A DNA stretch of 63,910 nt from Clostridia bacterium (GCA_017626305.1 JAGAIW010000067.1:1-63910), one strand, 5' to 3'; shown: positions 16,952 to 25,946, counted from the first letter of the stretch. Notes: generated from the letters alone by a model not told the origin. A program made the numbers and translations.

Positions 16952-17608
16952 TTTATTGCAGCACGGCGTGCCCTTTCCTTGCGGATATAAAGGCAGCTCG
17001 AAGAACCCTGCGCACACTTCTTGCGAATAGTCTTGCGCGGTGGGAATAACGCAATAACCGTAGGTAGGAACGAGCAATTCCACGGGCATTGCAATCTTCA
17101 AGATAACCGTTACGCAAAGAGTAGCGGTAAAGCCCTGCGTTTCCGCATTATACGTCGCTTCGGGCGAAACGACGCTTGCCACAGCCTTGACGGTGAAGGG
17201 CATAATGGACGGGGACGGAACGTACAAAAGCACGTCTTGATTGATAGACACAATCGCCGTTGCGCTGCCTTCCACGCCCGCCGCGTCGGTGTACAGCACT
17301 TCCACGGGTACGCTAACGGTCGCCTGTACTCTCGCGCAGGGTTTATCCGTTTGGCGTTCTACGTTCAAGTTGGTGACGGTGGCTTCCGCCGTCGTCGAAC
17401 GCGCGCTGATAAAGGTTAAAGGATATGTAACAGTAGCCGGCGTAGGATCGGTAAGCGTCAACGAATAGTTTTCAATTTGCGTTTGCTTAATACACGCGTC
17501 GAAAATCTTTTCCGCTTGAATACATACCTTTTCCGTTAAGCCGTTCAACGGATTGCCCGTCATACTGCCGGGACATTTATCCGATTGACAATTAGAATAA
17601 AAGGACAT
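16949..17608 (-). CDS. Conserved clostridial protein, possible spore-surface protein
   Basis: A 219-residue protein, not assigned to a named family with confidence. It begins MSFYSNCQSDKCPGSMTG and has KVCIQAEKIFDACIKQTQIE at about 27-46. A beta-rich, Thr/Val-rich body and a Cys-containing C-terminus (CCNK) follow. I recall similar hypothetical proteins in Clostridia with a VCIQxxKVFDxC motif. There is no signal peptide or membrane segment. The start follows AGGAGG at 8-nt spacing. Neighbours are a LysM protein and spoVB, and a CATACGAT box (17772-17779) lies about 165 nt upstream, so a role in the spore outer layers is plausible but inferred. Confidence 0.7.
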   Translation of the reverse strand: MSFYSNCQSDKCPGSMTGNPLNGLTEKVCIQAEKIFDACIKQTQIENYSLTLTDPTPATVTYPLTFISARSTTAEATVTNLNVERQTDKPCARVQATVSVPVEVLYTDAAGVEGSATAIVSINQDVLLYVPSPSIMPFTVKAVASVVSPEATYNAETQGFTATLCVTVILKIAMPVELLVPTYGYCVIPTAQDYSQEVCAGFFELPLYPQGKGTPCCNK

Positions 17609-17672
17609 GGTATACCTCCTGTTTACGAAAATCGCCAAAGCGGCGTTTTTGCGTTCGCGCTTGTCGGGGGTC

Positions 17673-17702
17673 GGCAGGCGGCGGCGCTACCCGCCGCCTG
17701 CC
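17673..17702. other. Strong GC-rich hairpin between the coat-like and LysM genes
   Basis: A perfect 12-bp inverted repeat (GGCAGGCGGCGG, CGCTAC loop, then its complement). No T-run follows on either strand, so it is not a typical intrinsic terminator. It would lie in the 5' leader of the coat-like gene if transcription begins at the CATACGAT box, or after the LysM gene. Confidence 0.7.
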
Positions 17703-17771
17703 GCCTTCCCCTTTTCACGCCGAGCGTTTTCGCCGCGGTTTACGGTCTTTCGCATAATCATTACTTACTAT

Positions 17772-17779
17772 ATCGTATG
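17772..17779 (-). promoter_or_regulatory. Sigma-E-like -10 box upstream of the coat-like gene
   Basis: CATACGAT on the minus strand matches the sigma-E -10 consensus CATACAHT at seven of eight positions. No matching -35 is visible 13-15 nt upstream, so support is weak. Confidence 0.25.
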
Positions 17780-17797
17780 CCCAAAAACCAAAACGCG

Positions 17798-18079
17798 TTA
17801 CAAAATGACGCGCATACCGGGGTATAAAATATCCGTTCCGTTTTTTTCTTCATAGCGCTTATCGCTGCCGCAGCAAAGCGCTTTCGTCGCCTGCTCGTGC
17901 GCGGTAAACGCGTTTCCCCTTTGCGTAGGAATACGCAAAATTTGACCTTCGCAAAGCTCTGCGCGCAAACGATTTTCTTTGACGATTAACCGCTCCGCCA
18001 CGCAAAAGGTTTTCGCCACCTTTGCAAGCGTTTGTCCTTTTTGCACCTTATAATATACGATAAACTCTAATTCCAACAT
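17798..18079 (-). CDS. LysM domain protein
   Basis: A 93-residue protein. Residues about 7-51 form a LysM domain (YYKVQKGQTLAKVAKTF, then the ENRLRAELCEGQILRIPT end), which binds peptidoglycan or chitin-like glycans. The C-terminal 40 residues contain CC and end in GTDILYPGMRVIL, which looks like a second, partial LysM repeat. No signal peptide is present, so it is either a mother-cell spore coat or cortex protein or exported by an unknown route; SafA-like spore proteins also have N-terminal LysM. There is no ribosome site, and CATACGAT ends 5 nt upstream of the ATG. Confidence 0.82.
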   Translation of the reverse strand: MLELEFIVYYKVQKGQTLAKVAKTFCVAERLIVKENRLRAELCEGQILRIPTQRGNAFTAHEQATKALCCGSDKRYEEKNGTDILYPGMRVIL

Positions 18080-18084
18080 AGTCT

Positions 18085-18113
18085 ATCGTATGCAAAAAAC
18101 AGGCGAAAAAGAC
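18085..18113 (-). promoter_or_regulatory. Sigma-E-like promoter of the LysM gene
   Basis: CATACGAT (18085-18092) ends 5 nt before the ATG. The -35 region GTCTTTT, 14 nt upstream, matches the KMATATT consensus only partly. Confidence 0.35.
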
Positions 18114-18133
18114 CGTTTTTCTCTACACCGTCG

Positions 18134-18162
18134 TTCTATTTTTGGTGTTTTTCCCATACGAT
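18134..18162 (+). promoter_or_regulatory. Sigma-E-like promoter of spoVB, leaderless geometry
   Basis: TTCTATT-N14-CATACGAT. The -10 ends 6 nt before the ATG at 18169. The -10 matches consensus at seven of eight positions and the -35 at five of seven. spoVB of B. subtilis is a sigma-E gene, which agrees. Confidence 0.5.
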
Positions 18163-18168
18163 ATCTAT

Positions 18169-19752
18169 ATGAAAAACACACGCGTTTCTTCTCCCGCTTA
18201 TATCTCCCCCACGCTACGCACGGCGCAAGCGTCGGTTGCCGCCACCGCGTCTATCGTTACCTTTTTATCCGTCGCCGAACGCGGCTTGGGCTTTTTATAC
18301 CGTATCGTCCTTTCCCGCCTAATCGGCGCGGAAGGGCTTGGACTGTATCAAGTCGCCCTGTCCGTATTCGCCGTCTTTCTCACAATCGGCACGGGCGGAC
18401 TCCCCACCTGCGTTTCCCGCTTGATTGCCAAAAGCAAGGCGGAAAATAATCCGCTTGCCGCTCGACAAGCCGTTTCTTCGGGACTGACCATCAGCCTACT
18501 TTGCACGCTGCCCGTTTGTATTTTCCTTGGACTGTTTGCCGAAAAACTCCCCTTTTTGTTTTCGGATACGCGGTGCATACCGCTGTTTAAGCTACTGCTT
18601 TGCGGTTTGACCTTTTCTTCGCTGTACGCCGTACTTCGGGGGAGTTTTTGGGGACATAAGCGGTTTTTGCTGCCGTCTGTTTTAGAGCTTACCGAAGAAA
18701 TCGTCATGGTCATTTCAGGCGTATTGCTTTTGCAAAACGTGCAAGGCGCAACGGACGGCGCTACCAAAGCGGTATACGCCGTCGTCATTTCCTATCTCTT
18801 TTCCTTTACGGCAGCCAGCGTCGGTTTTTTTATCACCAAAGGCAAATTATCTTCTCCGCGCCCCATGCTTAAACCGCTGTTGTTCTCTTCCGCGCCTATC
18901 ACCGCCGTCCGCGCAAGCGGTTCGCTTATCAATTCGGCAATCGCCGTACTGTTGCCCGTTATGCTCATTCGCGCGGGATTCACCCCGTCCGACGCCGTAA
19001 AGGCGTTTGGCGTCGTTTCGGGTATGGCAATGCCCGTACTCATGATCCCCGCCACCGTAATCGGTTCGCTTGCCCTTGTGCTCGTACCAAGGCTTTCGGA
19101 AGATTTTTACGCCAAGAATACGCAAAGGCTGTATAGCAATATCCGTCGCGGACTTTCCGTTGCCTTTTTTATCGCGTGCTTTTTATCGCCGCTGTTTTTC
19201 GTACTCGGCAAGGACTTGGGGCTTATCGCCTTTGGCAATACGCAGGCGGGCGAGCTTATTCAAGCAGGCTGTCCGTTGCTCATTCCCCTTTCCTTGACCA
19301 TGATTTCTACCAGCACGCTCAATTCCATGGGCTTTGAAAAGCAGACCTTTTTCTTCTTTTTTATCTCCGCCGCCGTGCAGCTTGTTTGCATTTTATTTTT
19401 GCCGTCCGTTTGCGGCGTTTACGCCTATCTTATCGGACTGGGCGCAAGCTATACCGTTAACGCCGTATGTAATATCGTTTTTATCAGCCGTCAATGCCCG
19501 TCGCTCTTTCATTCTTCAACGCCGATTTTGAAAAGCAAAGCTTTTCATGCCGTGTGCGCGTCTATTTTTACGGGCGTATTCGGGTATCTTCTTGCGCCCG
19601 TTTGTCGCACGTATTTAGGCGAATGGCTTTCCCCCGTTTGTATCGGCGCTTGCATGCTGACTATCGCTATTCTTTTATATACGCTGTGCGGTATTTTTTC
19701 TTGGCACGGCGCAATCGACGCCTTTTTGCGACGAAAGCAAAAATCAAGATGA
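18169..19752 (+). CDS. spoVB: Stage V sporulation protein B / polysaccharide flippase family
   Basis: A 527-residue membrane protein with about 14 hydrophobic segments, of the MOP/MurJ-like superfamily of lipid-linked oligosaccharide flippases. The N-terminal signature AERGLGFLYRIVLSRLIGAE and GLGLYQVALSVFAVFLTIGTGGLP is typical of SpoVB/YkvU. Such proteins are thought to carry cortex peptidoglycan precursors across the outer forespore membrane. The ATG at 18169 has no ribosome site; a CATACGAT box lies 6 nt upstream. It is divergent from the LysM gene. A second paralogue role in vegetative polysaccharide export cannot be excluded. Confidence 0.85.
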   Translation: MKNTRVSSPAYISPTLRTAQASVAATASIVTFLSVAERGLGFLYRIVLSRLIGAEGLGLYQVALSVFAVFLTIGTGGLPTCVSRLIAKSKAENNPLAARQAVSSGLTISLLCTLPVCIFLGLFAEKLPFLFSDTRCIPLFKLLLCGLTFSSLYAVLRGSFWGHKRFLLPSVLELTEEIVMVISGVLLLQNVQGATDGATKAVYAVVISYLFSFTAASVGFFITKGKLSSPRPMLKPLLFSSAPITAVRASGSLINSAIAVLLPVMLIRAGFTPSDAVKAFGVVSGMAMPVLMIPATVIGSLALVLVPRLSEDFYAKNTQRLYSNIRRGLSVAFFIACFLSPLFFVLGKDLGLIAFGNTQAGELIQAGCPLLIPLSLTMISTSTLNSMGFEKQTFFFFFISAAVQLVCILFLPSVCGVYAYLIGLGASYTVNAVCNIVFISRQCPSLFHSSTPILKSKAFHAVCASIFTGVFGYLLAPVCRTYLGEWLSPVCIGACMLTIAILLYTLCGIFSWHGAIDAFLRRKQKSR

Positions 19753-19788
19753 TTTTTTTATTTTTCCTTAGTTTTTCCTTTCCGTTCC

Positions 19789-19817
19789 TTGACAATATAC
19801 GTATTTCCGTGTAAAAT
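19789..19817 (+). promoter_or_regulatory. Sigma-A promoter of pgi
   Basis: TTGACA-N17-TAAAAT, 35 nt before the start codon. Confidence 0.8.
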
Positions 19818-19852
19818 AATAACGTAAACAAATTTTTACAAGGAGAACTATA

Positions 19853-21286
19853 ATGGGCTACAAAACCAGAGAATGGCGCAATTCCATGCGCGTAACGCTT
19901 GACTACAACAACATGACGGATACTTTCCTTGGAAAGCAAGGCTTTTCCGCGAAAGATTTGTCGGCTTATTCGTCCAAAGCCGCAGCGGCTTTCCGCTACG
20001 TAAAAGAAAACCGCGGTAAGGACGAACTGTATATGGGTTGGACGGAACTCCCTTACAACCAAGACGAAATCGTTGCCGATATTTTAACGACGGCAAAAGA
20101 AGTGAGAAAGAACTTCCAGTACTTCGTCGTACTCGGTATCGGCGGCAGCGCGCTCGGCCCGATTATGGCGTTTAACGCCCTGTGCCACTTGCACTATAAC
20201 GATTTACCGAAATCCAAGAGAAAAGGCCCTAAATTCTACGTAGAAGACAACGTAGACCCCGTGAGAATGCGTGATTTACTCGACGTAATCGAGCCCGAAA
20301 AGACCTGCTTTAACGTCATTTCTAAATCGGGTGCGACCAGCGAAACCATGACGCAATACTTGATTATTTTGGATCTTCTCACCAAAGCGGGCGTCAACGT
20401 AAAAGACAACGTTATCTTCACCACCGACGAAAAGAAAGGGAACTTGAAGAAGATTTCCGACGAGCTTGGCGGGATTAAAAGCTACATTCTCCCCGACGGC
20501 GTAGGCGGTAGATTTTCGCAGCTTTGCCCCGTAGGTCTTCTTCCTGCGGCGGTGCTTGGCATTGACATTAAGGGCTTGCTTGCAGGCGCGGCGTATATGG
20601 ATTATCTTTGCCGTCAGCCGTCCATGCGTAAAAACCCCGCCCTTATGTGCGCGGTATTACAAATTGCAGCAATGGACCAAGGCAAGAATATCGGCGTCAT
20701 GATGCCCTATTCGGACAACTTGAAATATATCGCAGACTGGTATTGTCAGCTTTGGGCGGAAAGCCTTGGCAAAAACGTTACGTTGGACGGAAAGCCCTGC
20801 AACGTTGGGCAAACTCCCGTTAAATCGCTTGGCGTTACCGACCAGCACTCCCAAGTTCAACTGTACACCGAAGGTCCTTACGACAAAGTCGTAACCTTCC
20901 TGTCCTTGAAAAAATACGGTTGTGAAATGCCTATCCCCCACGGCTGTGAAAATATCCCCGACGTAGCCTTCCTTGGCGGACATACTATGGAAGAGCTTAT
21001 CCAAGCGGAAAACGCGGCTACCGCGTACGCTTTGACGAAGGCAGGCAGAATGAACTACACGCTGTGGTTGCCCGAGCTCAACGCTTTCACCCTTGGTCAG
21101 CTTTTGTTCTTATTTGAACTGCAAACGGCGTACGCAGGCGCAATGCTGAATATCGATACGTTCAACCAACCGGGCGTAGAAGAAGGCAAAAAGGCGACGT
21201 TTGCGTTGCTTGGCAAAGCAGGTTATGCGGAAAAGAAAAAGGAACTTGACTCCCTTCCCGAAAAGGACGTCAACTGCATTATCTAA
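19853..21286 (+). CDS. pgi: Glucose-6-phosphate isomerase
   Basis: Pgi interconverts glucose 6-phosphate and fructose 6-phosphate in glycolysis. The 477-residue protein has VVLGIGGSALGPI at about 85-97, VISKSGATSETMTQY at about 160-174, and GVGGRFSQLCPVGLLPAA at about 219-236. The catalytic glutamate lies in AESLGK, and a conserved histidine and lysine follow later. It is of the shorter Firmicute/archaeal-like bacterial form rather than the 550-residue E. coli type. The ribosome site is AAGGAGAAC. It is monocistronic. Confidence 0.95.
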   Translation: MGYKTREWRNSMRVTLDYNNMTDTFLGKQGFSAKDLSAYSSKAAAAFRYVKENRGKDELYMGWTELPYNQDEIVADILTTAKEVRKNFQYFVVLGIGGSALGPIMAFNALCHLHYNDLPKSKRKGPKFYVEDNVDPVRMRDLLDVIEPEKTCFNVISKSGATSETMTQYLIILDLLTKAGVNVKDNVIFTTDEKKGNLKKISDELGGIKSYILPDGVGGRFSQLCPVGLLPAAVLGIDIKGLLAGAAYMDYLCRQPSMRKNPALMCAVLQIAAMDQGKNIGVMMPYSDNLKYIADWYCQLWAESLGKNVTLDGKPCNVGQTPVKSLGVTDQHSQVQLYTEGPYDKVVTFLSLKKYGCEMPIPHGCENIPDVAFLGGHTMEELIQAENAATAYALTKAGRMNYTLWLPELNAFTLGQLLFLFELQTAYAGAMLNIDTFNQPGVEEGKKATFALLGKAGYAEKKKELDSLPEKDVNCII

Positions 21287-21303
21287 ATGATGATAACAAT
21301 CGA

Positions 21304-21332
21304 CCGACCGTAGAAAATACGGTCGGTTTTCT
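21304..21332 (+). terminator. Terminator of pgi
   Basis: CCGACCGTA, GAAAA loop, TACGGTCGG, then TTTTCTTTT. Confidence 0.88.
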
Positions 21333-21384
21333 TTTGCAAAAAAGGGCGTATAAAAAACGACGTTTTCGGCAATACTCCATGCGT

Positions 21385-21443
21385 AAACCGAACGATTAGC
21401 CATCTCTTTTACATATACTGTGGTAAGGGAGTTTGTTCGGTTT
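21385..21443 (+). promoter_or_regulatory. Inverted repeat flanking the mazF promoter region
   Basis: AAACCGAAC (21385-21393) and GTTCGGTTT (21435-21443) are perfect inverted copies. Between them lies TATACT (21414-21419), a possible -10 box. The arrangement would suit an operator or a leader hairpin controlling mazF. No -35 is clear. Confidence 0.4.
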
Positions 21444-21457
21444 CCAAAAGAGGTGCT

Positions 21458-21829
21458 ATGATGAACGTAAAACGCGGTGAGTTATATTATGCCGATCTTT
21501 CCCCCGTCGTGGGGAGTGAACAAGGGGGTATCCGCCCCGTGCTAGTCGTACAAAACGACGTGGGGAATAAGTATTCCCCTACCGTGATTGCCGCCGCCGT
21601 GACAAGCAAAATCAATAAAGCCAAGCTCCCTACCCATATCGAGCTGCCGCCCGCTTTTGGGCTCGCCAAAGAAAGCGTGATTTTGTTAGAGCAAATCCGA
21701 ACGCTGGATAAACGCCGTTTAAAGGAACGTATCGGCGAGCTGCCGCCCGCCACCATGCACCGCGTCAACCGCGCCATTTTAATCAGTCTTGGCTTTCCCG
21801 TGGACAATCGAACGCCGACGGACGACTAA
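21458..21829 (+). CDS. mazF: MazF/PemK-type endoribonuclease toxin
   Basis: A 123-residue protein of the MazF fold: [20 protein letters not shown] at about 4-23 (the conserved GE and SEQGG), [20 protein letters not shown], and [13 protein letters not shown] near the C-terminus. It aligns with the B. subtilis EndoA/NdoA type that cleaves mRNA at short sites. No antitoxin gene is adjacent: the 170 nt upstream hold no ORF longer than about ten codons. The antitoxin may be encoded elsewhere. AGAGGTG precedes tandem ATG codons at 21458 and 21461. Confidence 0.9.
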   Translation: MMNVKRGELYYADLSPVVGSEQGGIRPVLVVQNDVGNKYSPTVIAAAVTSKINKAKLPTHIELPPAFGLAKESVILLEQIRTLDKRRLKERIGELPPATMHRVNRAILISLGFPVDNRTPTDD

Positions 21830-21923
21830 AACCGCACGAAAACCTTCTTTTTTGGTAAAAAGGACAAATTCCGCGCGGTTTTTTGTTGTATACTCAAAGG
21901 ACAAACTGTTCTTGGAGTAGCCT

Positions 21924-24233
21924 ATGACTATTAGAAAACCCTTCCCTTACGCTCGAATGGGCGTATACGCGCTGTATCTTTTCGCCGCCCTTTGCTTTCG
22001 CCATATCGGCGACAACGGCGAACCGTTTGCCCTTGCCCTTTGTTACGCTTTTTGCTCCGCGGGGTTTTCCCCTATCGTATGCGGCGGCGTATATACCGCA
22101 AGCGCGCTCTTTGGCGGAACACCAACCGAAGTACTTATTTGCGCCGTGCAGGCGTTTTTACTTGCCGTCGCTTTCTTCGCGCAACGGAAAAACGAGCGAT
22201 TACAAAAAAGCAATCTCTTGCCCCTGCTTGCCCTGTCCCTTTCCTTGGGCGGATACGTGGGACTGATTGCGTTTACTCCTTACGTATTGCCGATAGATAT
22301 TCCCTTTCTCTTAGACGCTTTAACGCAAAAGGTACTGATTTGCGCCGTTATCTTTTTGCTTTCAGCTAGCTTTTCCGTGGCGGTAAAATGTTTACTCAAA
22401 AAGGTGCTGCGTTGCCGTTTGCGCATGGACGAAGTGGTATTTTGCGTACTGCTATTCGTCTTTTTTGGTATAGGCATATGTCGGTTTTTAGGTTTCAACG
22501 CATACATGGGTATGGCATTTTTTGCTTTGTTGCTCTTTGCTGCCGCCACGAAGGACAGCACCGTTCTCTTTTGCGCGTTTACCCTTTCCCTACCGCCTCT
22601 ATGCGTCCTAGGTTTTTCGTTAAAGCGGTTTTTTATCTACGGCATTATCGTCGCTTTGTTTATCCGCTCGGGTCGGCTTGCGGCGGCGCTTGCGCTGTTG
22701 ACGGTATTTTTCGCCTATGCGTTTTTTGACGGGACGTACGCTTTGGAAACGCCCTTTCTCGTGCAAAGTATACTCTCCGCCGTCGTACCTGCGCTTTTGT
22801 TTATGCTTATCCCGACGTCGCTGATTCGGGAATTAGAAAACCGCGTGATTTTCTATCGGGAAAAGCATTTATCGCGTATCGCCATCAACCGTAACCGTGC
22901 GGCAATCGGTAAACAGCTTTATGAAATCTCGTCCGTTTTTCGGGAAATACAATGCACCTTTACCGCGCTTGGCGAAACGGGCGCGGAAGAAAGCGCAAAG
23001 AGTTATATACGCGCTTGCGCGGTAGAAGAAACGTGCAAAAACTGCGGAAAGCTTAGCGTTTGCCGTCGCAAAAACGTGTGGGCGGAATTTGATAAACTGA
23101 TTGACGTCGGCTGCTTAAAAGGCAAAATAAGTTTAATTGATTTGCCCGCTAAGCTCTCCGAAACGTGCATCGAGCAAAACCGCATGATTTATGCCATCAA
23201 CCGTCAGCTTGGCGATTACCGTAAGCATATGTTGGAAACGGAAAACGCCGCAAACGGCAGAACGCTGCTTGCAGGACAAGCCCAAGGGGTAAGCGAAATT
23301 TTGAAAAACCTTGCCTTAGAACAAAGTCAACCCTTACGTATTTATACGGATAAGGAACGCGCGCTAAACGCGGCGCTTTTAAACGTGGGGATCGTTTGTG
23401 GCGAAGTACTTATCTACGGCGAAGAAAACGATATCACCCTGTCCTTGACGACCTTTGGACAAACGGACGTCAAAAAGATAGCCGCCGTTGCAGAGCATTT
23501 GTTTTCCATTCCCTTAATGATTTCTAGCCGTTTACCCCTATCGGGCGATAAATTTTGTTGCATTTTGCGCAAAAAACCGCTATACGACGCAGCGTTTGGC
23601 GTTTCTACCGTGAAAAAATCGGGCGAAGTTGCCAGCGGCGATACCCATTCCGTAATAAAGATTGACGAACGGAAATTTATGGTTGCATTATCCGACGGCA
23701 TGGGCAGCGGCGAATACGCAAGGCAAATTTCTGAAAGTACCATTTCCCTTCTGGAAAGTTTTTACCGTGCAAAAATGCCGTCCGATTGCGTGCTTAATAC
23801 CGTGAATAAACTTTTAACGTTTAGCCGCGAAGAAACGTTTGCCTGTGTGGATATCGCTATCGTCGATTTAGACGACGGGCGGACGGATATCGTCAAAATC
23901 GGCTCTCCAAGCGGATTTATTCTTTCTGGGAATACGGTGAAAATTTTAGAGAGCACGTCCCTGCCGCTTGGCATTTTGGACGGCTTACGCCCCGACGCCG
24001 CCAGCTACGAACTGCTAGAAAACGACGTCTTGCTGTTTTTGAGCGACGGTATCACGGGCGCGTTTGCGTCCACCACCGATTTATACGACGTATTAAAAAC
24101 CATGCCGACGGGCAATCCCCAACAGCTGACCGACCAGCTTTTAGAGCGCGCTTTGCAAGCGTACGGCGGGGTAGCCAAAGACGACATGACGGCAGTAGCC
24201 GTACGGTTATTCCGCGGCATAACCGCAGCTTAA
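21924..24233 (+). CDS. spoIIE: Stage II sporulation protein E (serine phosphatase)
   Basis: SpoIIE dephosphorylates SpoIIAA to release sigma-F in the forespore and sits at the polar septum. The 769-residue protein has about ten membrane segments in residues 1-310, a cytoplasmic linker (with a Cys group VEETCKNCGKLSVCRRK at about 370-386), and a C-terminal PP2C-type phosphatase domain. That domain shows VALSDGMGSGEYARQISEST, LFLSDGITGAF and VAKDDMTAVAVRL, which carry the metal-binding aspartates. B. subtilis SpoIIE is 827 residues with the same layout. The ribosome site is TTGGAGTAG. It ends at a bidirectional terminator. Confidence 0.95.
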   Translation: MTIRKPFPYARMGVYALYLFAALCFRHIGDNGEPFALALCYAFCSAGFSPIVCGGVYTASALFGGTPTEVLICAVQAFLLAVAFFAQRKNERLQKSNLLPLLALSLSLGGYVGLIAFTPYVLPIDIPFLLDALTQKVLICAVIFLLSASFSVAVKCLLKKVLRCRLRMDEVVFCVLLFVFFGIGICRFLGFNAYMGMAFFALLLFAAATKDSTVLFCAFTLSLPPLCVLGFSLKRFFIYGIIVALFIRSGRLAAALALLTVFFAYAFFDGTYALETPFLVQSILSAVVPALLFMLIPTSLIRELENRVIFYREKHLSRIAINRNRAAIGKQLYEISSVFREIQCTFTALGETGAEESAKSYIRACAVEETCKNCGKLSVCRRKNVWAEFDKLIDVGCLKGKISLIDLPAKLSETCIEQNRMIYAINRQLGDYRKHMLETENAANGRTLLAGQAQGVSEILKNLALEQSQPLRIYTDKERALNAALLNVGIVCGEVLIYGEENDITLSLTTFGQTDVKKIAAVAEHLFSIPLMISSRLPLSGDKFCCILRKKPLYDAAFGVSTVKKSGEVASGDTHSVIKIDERKFMVALSDGMGSGEYARQISESTISLLESFYRAKMPSDCVLNTVNKLLTFSREETFACVDIAIVDLDDGRTDIVKIGSPSGFILSGNTVKILESTSLPLGILDGLRPDAASYELLENDVLLFLSDGITGAFASTTDLYDVLKTMPTGNPQQLTDQLLERALQAYGGVAKDDMTAVAVRLFRGITAA

Positions 24234-24310
24234 CCGTTGCGTCGCAACGTATGTAATCACGGCGAAGTCGCGCATGCAATCCCCATAGGCGTATGGTAAT
24301 CCACAAAAAC

Positions 24311-24350
24311 AATATACGCCCTGTACCAAACGGCACAGGGCGTATATTTT
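24311..24350. terminator. Bidirectional terminator between spoIIE and the ABC ATPase gene
   Basis: A 13-bp stem (ATATACGCCCTGT and its complement) with a ten-base loop; ends in TATTTT on the plus strand. Just upstream, at 24235-24249, is an unrelated short palindrome CGTTGCG-T-CGCAACG of unknown meaning. Confidence 0.85.
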
Positions 24351-24372
24351 ATAAGGAAACTATAAAAGCAGA

Positions 24373-25794
24373 TTAGTCTTCTTTCTTTTCTTCCACGGGC
24401 GCTTCTTCTACGGGAACTTCCACGTTTGCTTCTTCTACGGGAGTTTCTTGCGCAGCTTGGGCAGCAGCCTGCTTAGCAGCGAGTTTTGCCATTCTTGCGT
24501 CCTTTCTCTTTTGCGCTTTCATTTCCTTCGTTTCGATACGAGCCGCATCAATACGAGCGCGCATTTCTTGGGGTGTAGGCGGTACGAACGCCGAACCTTC
24601 TGCGTTTTCTTCGATTACTTCGTAGCCTTCATCTCTTTCCAAAAGGGTAGCTTCCGTTTCGCCGTCGAACAGGTGAATGTGGTGCGCGTCGAACGCAAGG
24701 TCAACAACGTCCTTCAACGCAACGACTGCACGGCTGGAAATCTTCGCGATCATTTGCGTGGAGTTATCGATAACGGACGATTCTTTACCTTCGTGGTCAA
24801 GTTCGCAGTAGATTTGCGTTTCAGCACCGAGCTTTTCGATAACTTCGATACGAGCGCTTACAACCGTTTCGGGCGAGCTGGAAATGAACATTTGATCCTG
24901 ATGGATATCTTCGGGACGAACGCCAAGCGTTACCGCTTTGCCGGTGTCAAGATATTCGTTGATGTTCTTAATCCTTGCAGCAACGCTCTTCGGAAGAAGA
25001 ATCTTGTTGCCTGCAACGAATTCCACGAAAACCTTACCCTTGTTGGACGTAAGCGTAGCGTCCTTGAAGAAGTTCATTTGCGGCGTACCGATAAAGCCTG
25101 CAACGAACAGGTTTACGGGATAATCGTACAAGTTTTGGGGGGTATCTACCTGTTGCATGAAACCGTCTTTCATAACGACGATTCTCGTACCCATGGTCAT
25201 AGCTTCGACTTGGTCGTGGGTAACGTAGATGAACGTAGTAGCAAGACGTGCGTGGAGCTTGGAAATTTCCGTTCTCATAGATGCACGGAGCTTAGCGTCC
25301 AAGTTGGACAAAGGTTCGTCGAGCAAGAATACCTTGGGTTCACGAACGATCGTACGGCCAAGCGCAACACGTTGACGTTGACCACCCGACAAAGCCTTGG
25401 GTTTTCTCGACAAATAATCGGTGATACCGAGAATTTCAGCGGCTGCTTTTACCTTTTGGTCGATAATTTCCTTGGGTACTTTTCTAAGTTTCAAACCAAA
25501 CGCCATGTTGTCGTAAACGGACATGTGGGGATACAACGCGTAGTTTTGGAATACCATCGCGATATCTCTGTCCTTAGGAACAACGTCGTTTACAAGCTTA
25601 CCGTCGATATACAGTTCACCGGAAGAAATTTCTTCCAAACCTGCAATCATACGGAGCGTGGTGGATTTACCGCAACCGGAAGGGCCTACCAAAACGATAA
25701 ATTCTTTGTCTCTGATATCCAAGCAGAAATCAAATACGGCCTGTACACCGGAAGGGTATACTTTGTTAATGCCTTTCAGCAAAAGTCCTGACAT
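24373..25794 (-). CDS. Sugar ABC transporter ATP-binding protein, UgpC/MsmK type
   Basis: A 473-residue ATPase that would power one or more carbohydrate importers. Walker A GPSGCGKSTTL at about 38-48, signature LSGGQRQRVALGR at about 135-147, Walker B VFLLDEPLSNLD and switch VTHDQ are intact. The C-terminal regulatory TOBE domain (TLGVRPEDIH) follows. Family members are about 365-375 residues. Here about 90 extra residues follow: a basic segment rich in KxAKR, then an acidic Ala/Glu/Pro/Val tail. No permease or binding-protein gene is nearby, fitting a shared MsmX-like ATPase. The start at 25794 follows GGAGGAAAAAG. Confidence 0.93.
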   Translation of the reverse strand: MSGLLLKGINKVYPSGVQAVFDFCLDIRDKEFIVLVGPSGCGKSTTLRMIAGLEEISSGELYIDGKLVNDVVPKDRDIAMVFQNYALYPHMSVYDNMAFGLKLRKVPKEIIDQKVKAAAEILGITDYLSRKPKALSGGQRQRVALGRTIVREPKVFLLDEPLSNLDAKLRASMRTEISKLHARLATTFIYVTHDQVEAMTMGTRIVVMKDGFMQQVDTPQNLYDYPVNLFVAGFIGTPQMNFFKDATLTSNKGKVFVEFVAGNKILLPKSVAARIKNINEYLDTGKAVTLGVRPEDIHQDQMFISSSPETVVSARIEVIEKLGAETQIYCELDHEGKESSVIDNSTQMIAKISSRAVVALKDVVDLAFDAHHIHLFDGETEATLLERDEGYEVIEENAEGSAFVPPTPQEMRARIDAARIETKEMKAQKRKDARMAKLAAKQAAAQAAQETPVEEANVEVPVEEAPVEEKKED

Positions 25795-25834
25795 AATCTT
25801 TTTCCTCCAAATGGAAACATATTTTGATACTACT

Positions 25835-25863
25835 ATTTTACTATATTTAGCCAAAAATTACAA
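25835..25863 (-). promoter_or_regulatory. Promoter of the sugar ABC ATPase gene
   Basis: TTGTAA-N17-TAAAAT on the minus strand. Confidence 0.65.
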
Positions 25864-25946
25864 TGGACAAAATAGCCAAACTTGTCCCGTTCGATTGTAT
25901 ACTTTGCACAAGTTTTGTGCCCTTTCGTTCATTTTGTACATAAACG

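Noticed and set aside
21859-21905. Two AAAGGACAAA copies upstream of spoIIE as Spo0A boxes
   Set aside because: They agree with the 0A box only in the GACAAA half; too weak to call.
24448-25791. 447-codon plus-strand ORF opposite the sugar ABC ATPase gene
   Set aside because: It is a shadow of a clearly conserved gene, has no ribosome site or family resemblance.
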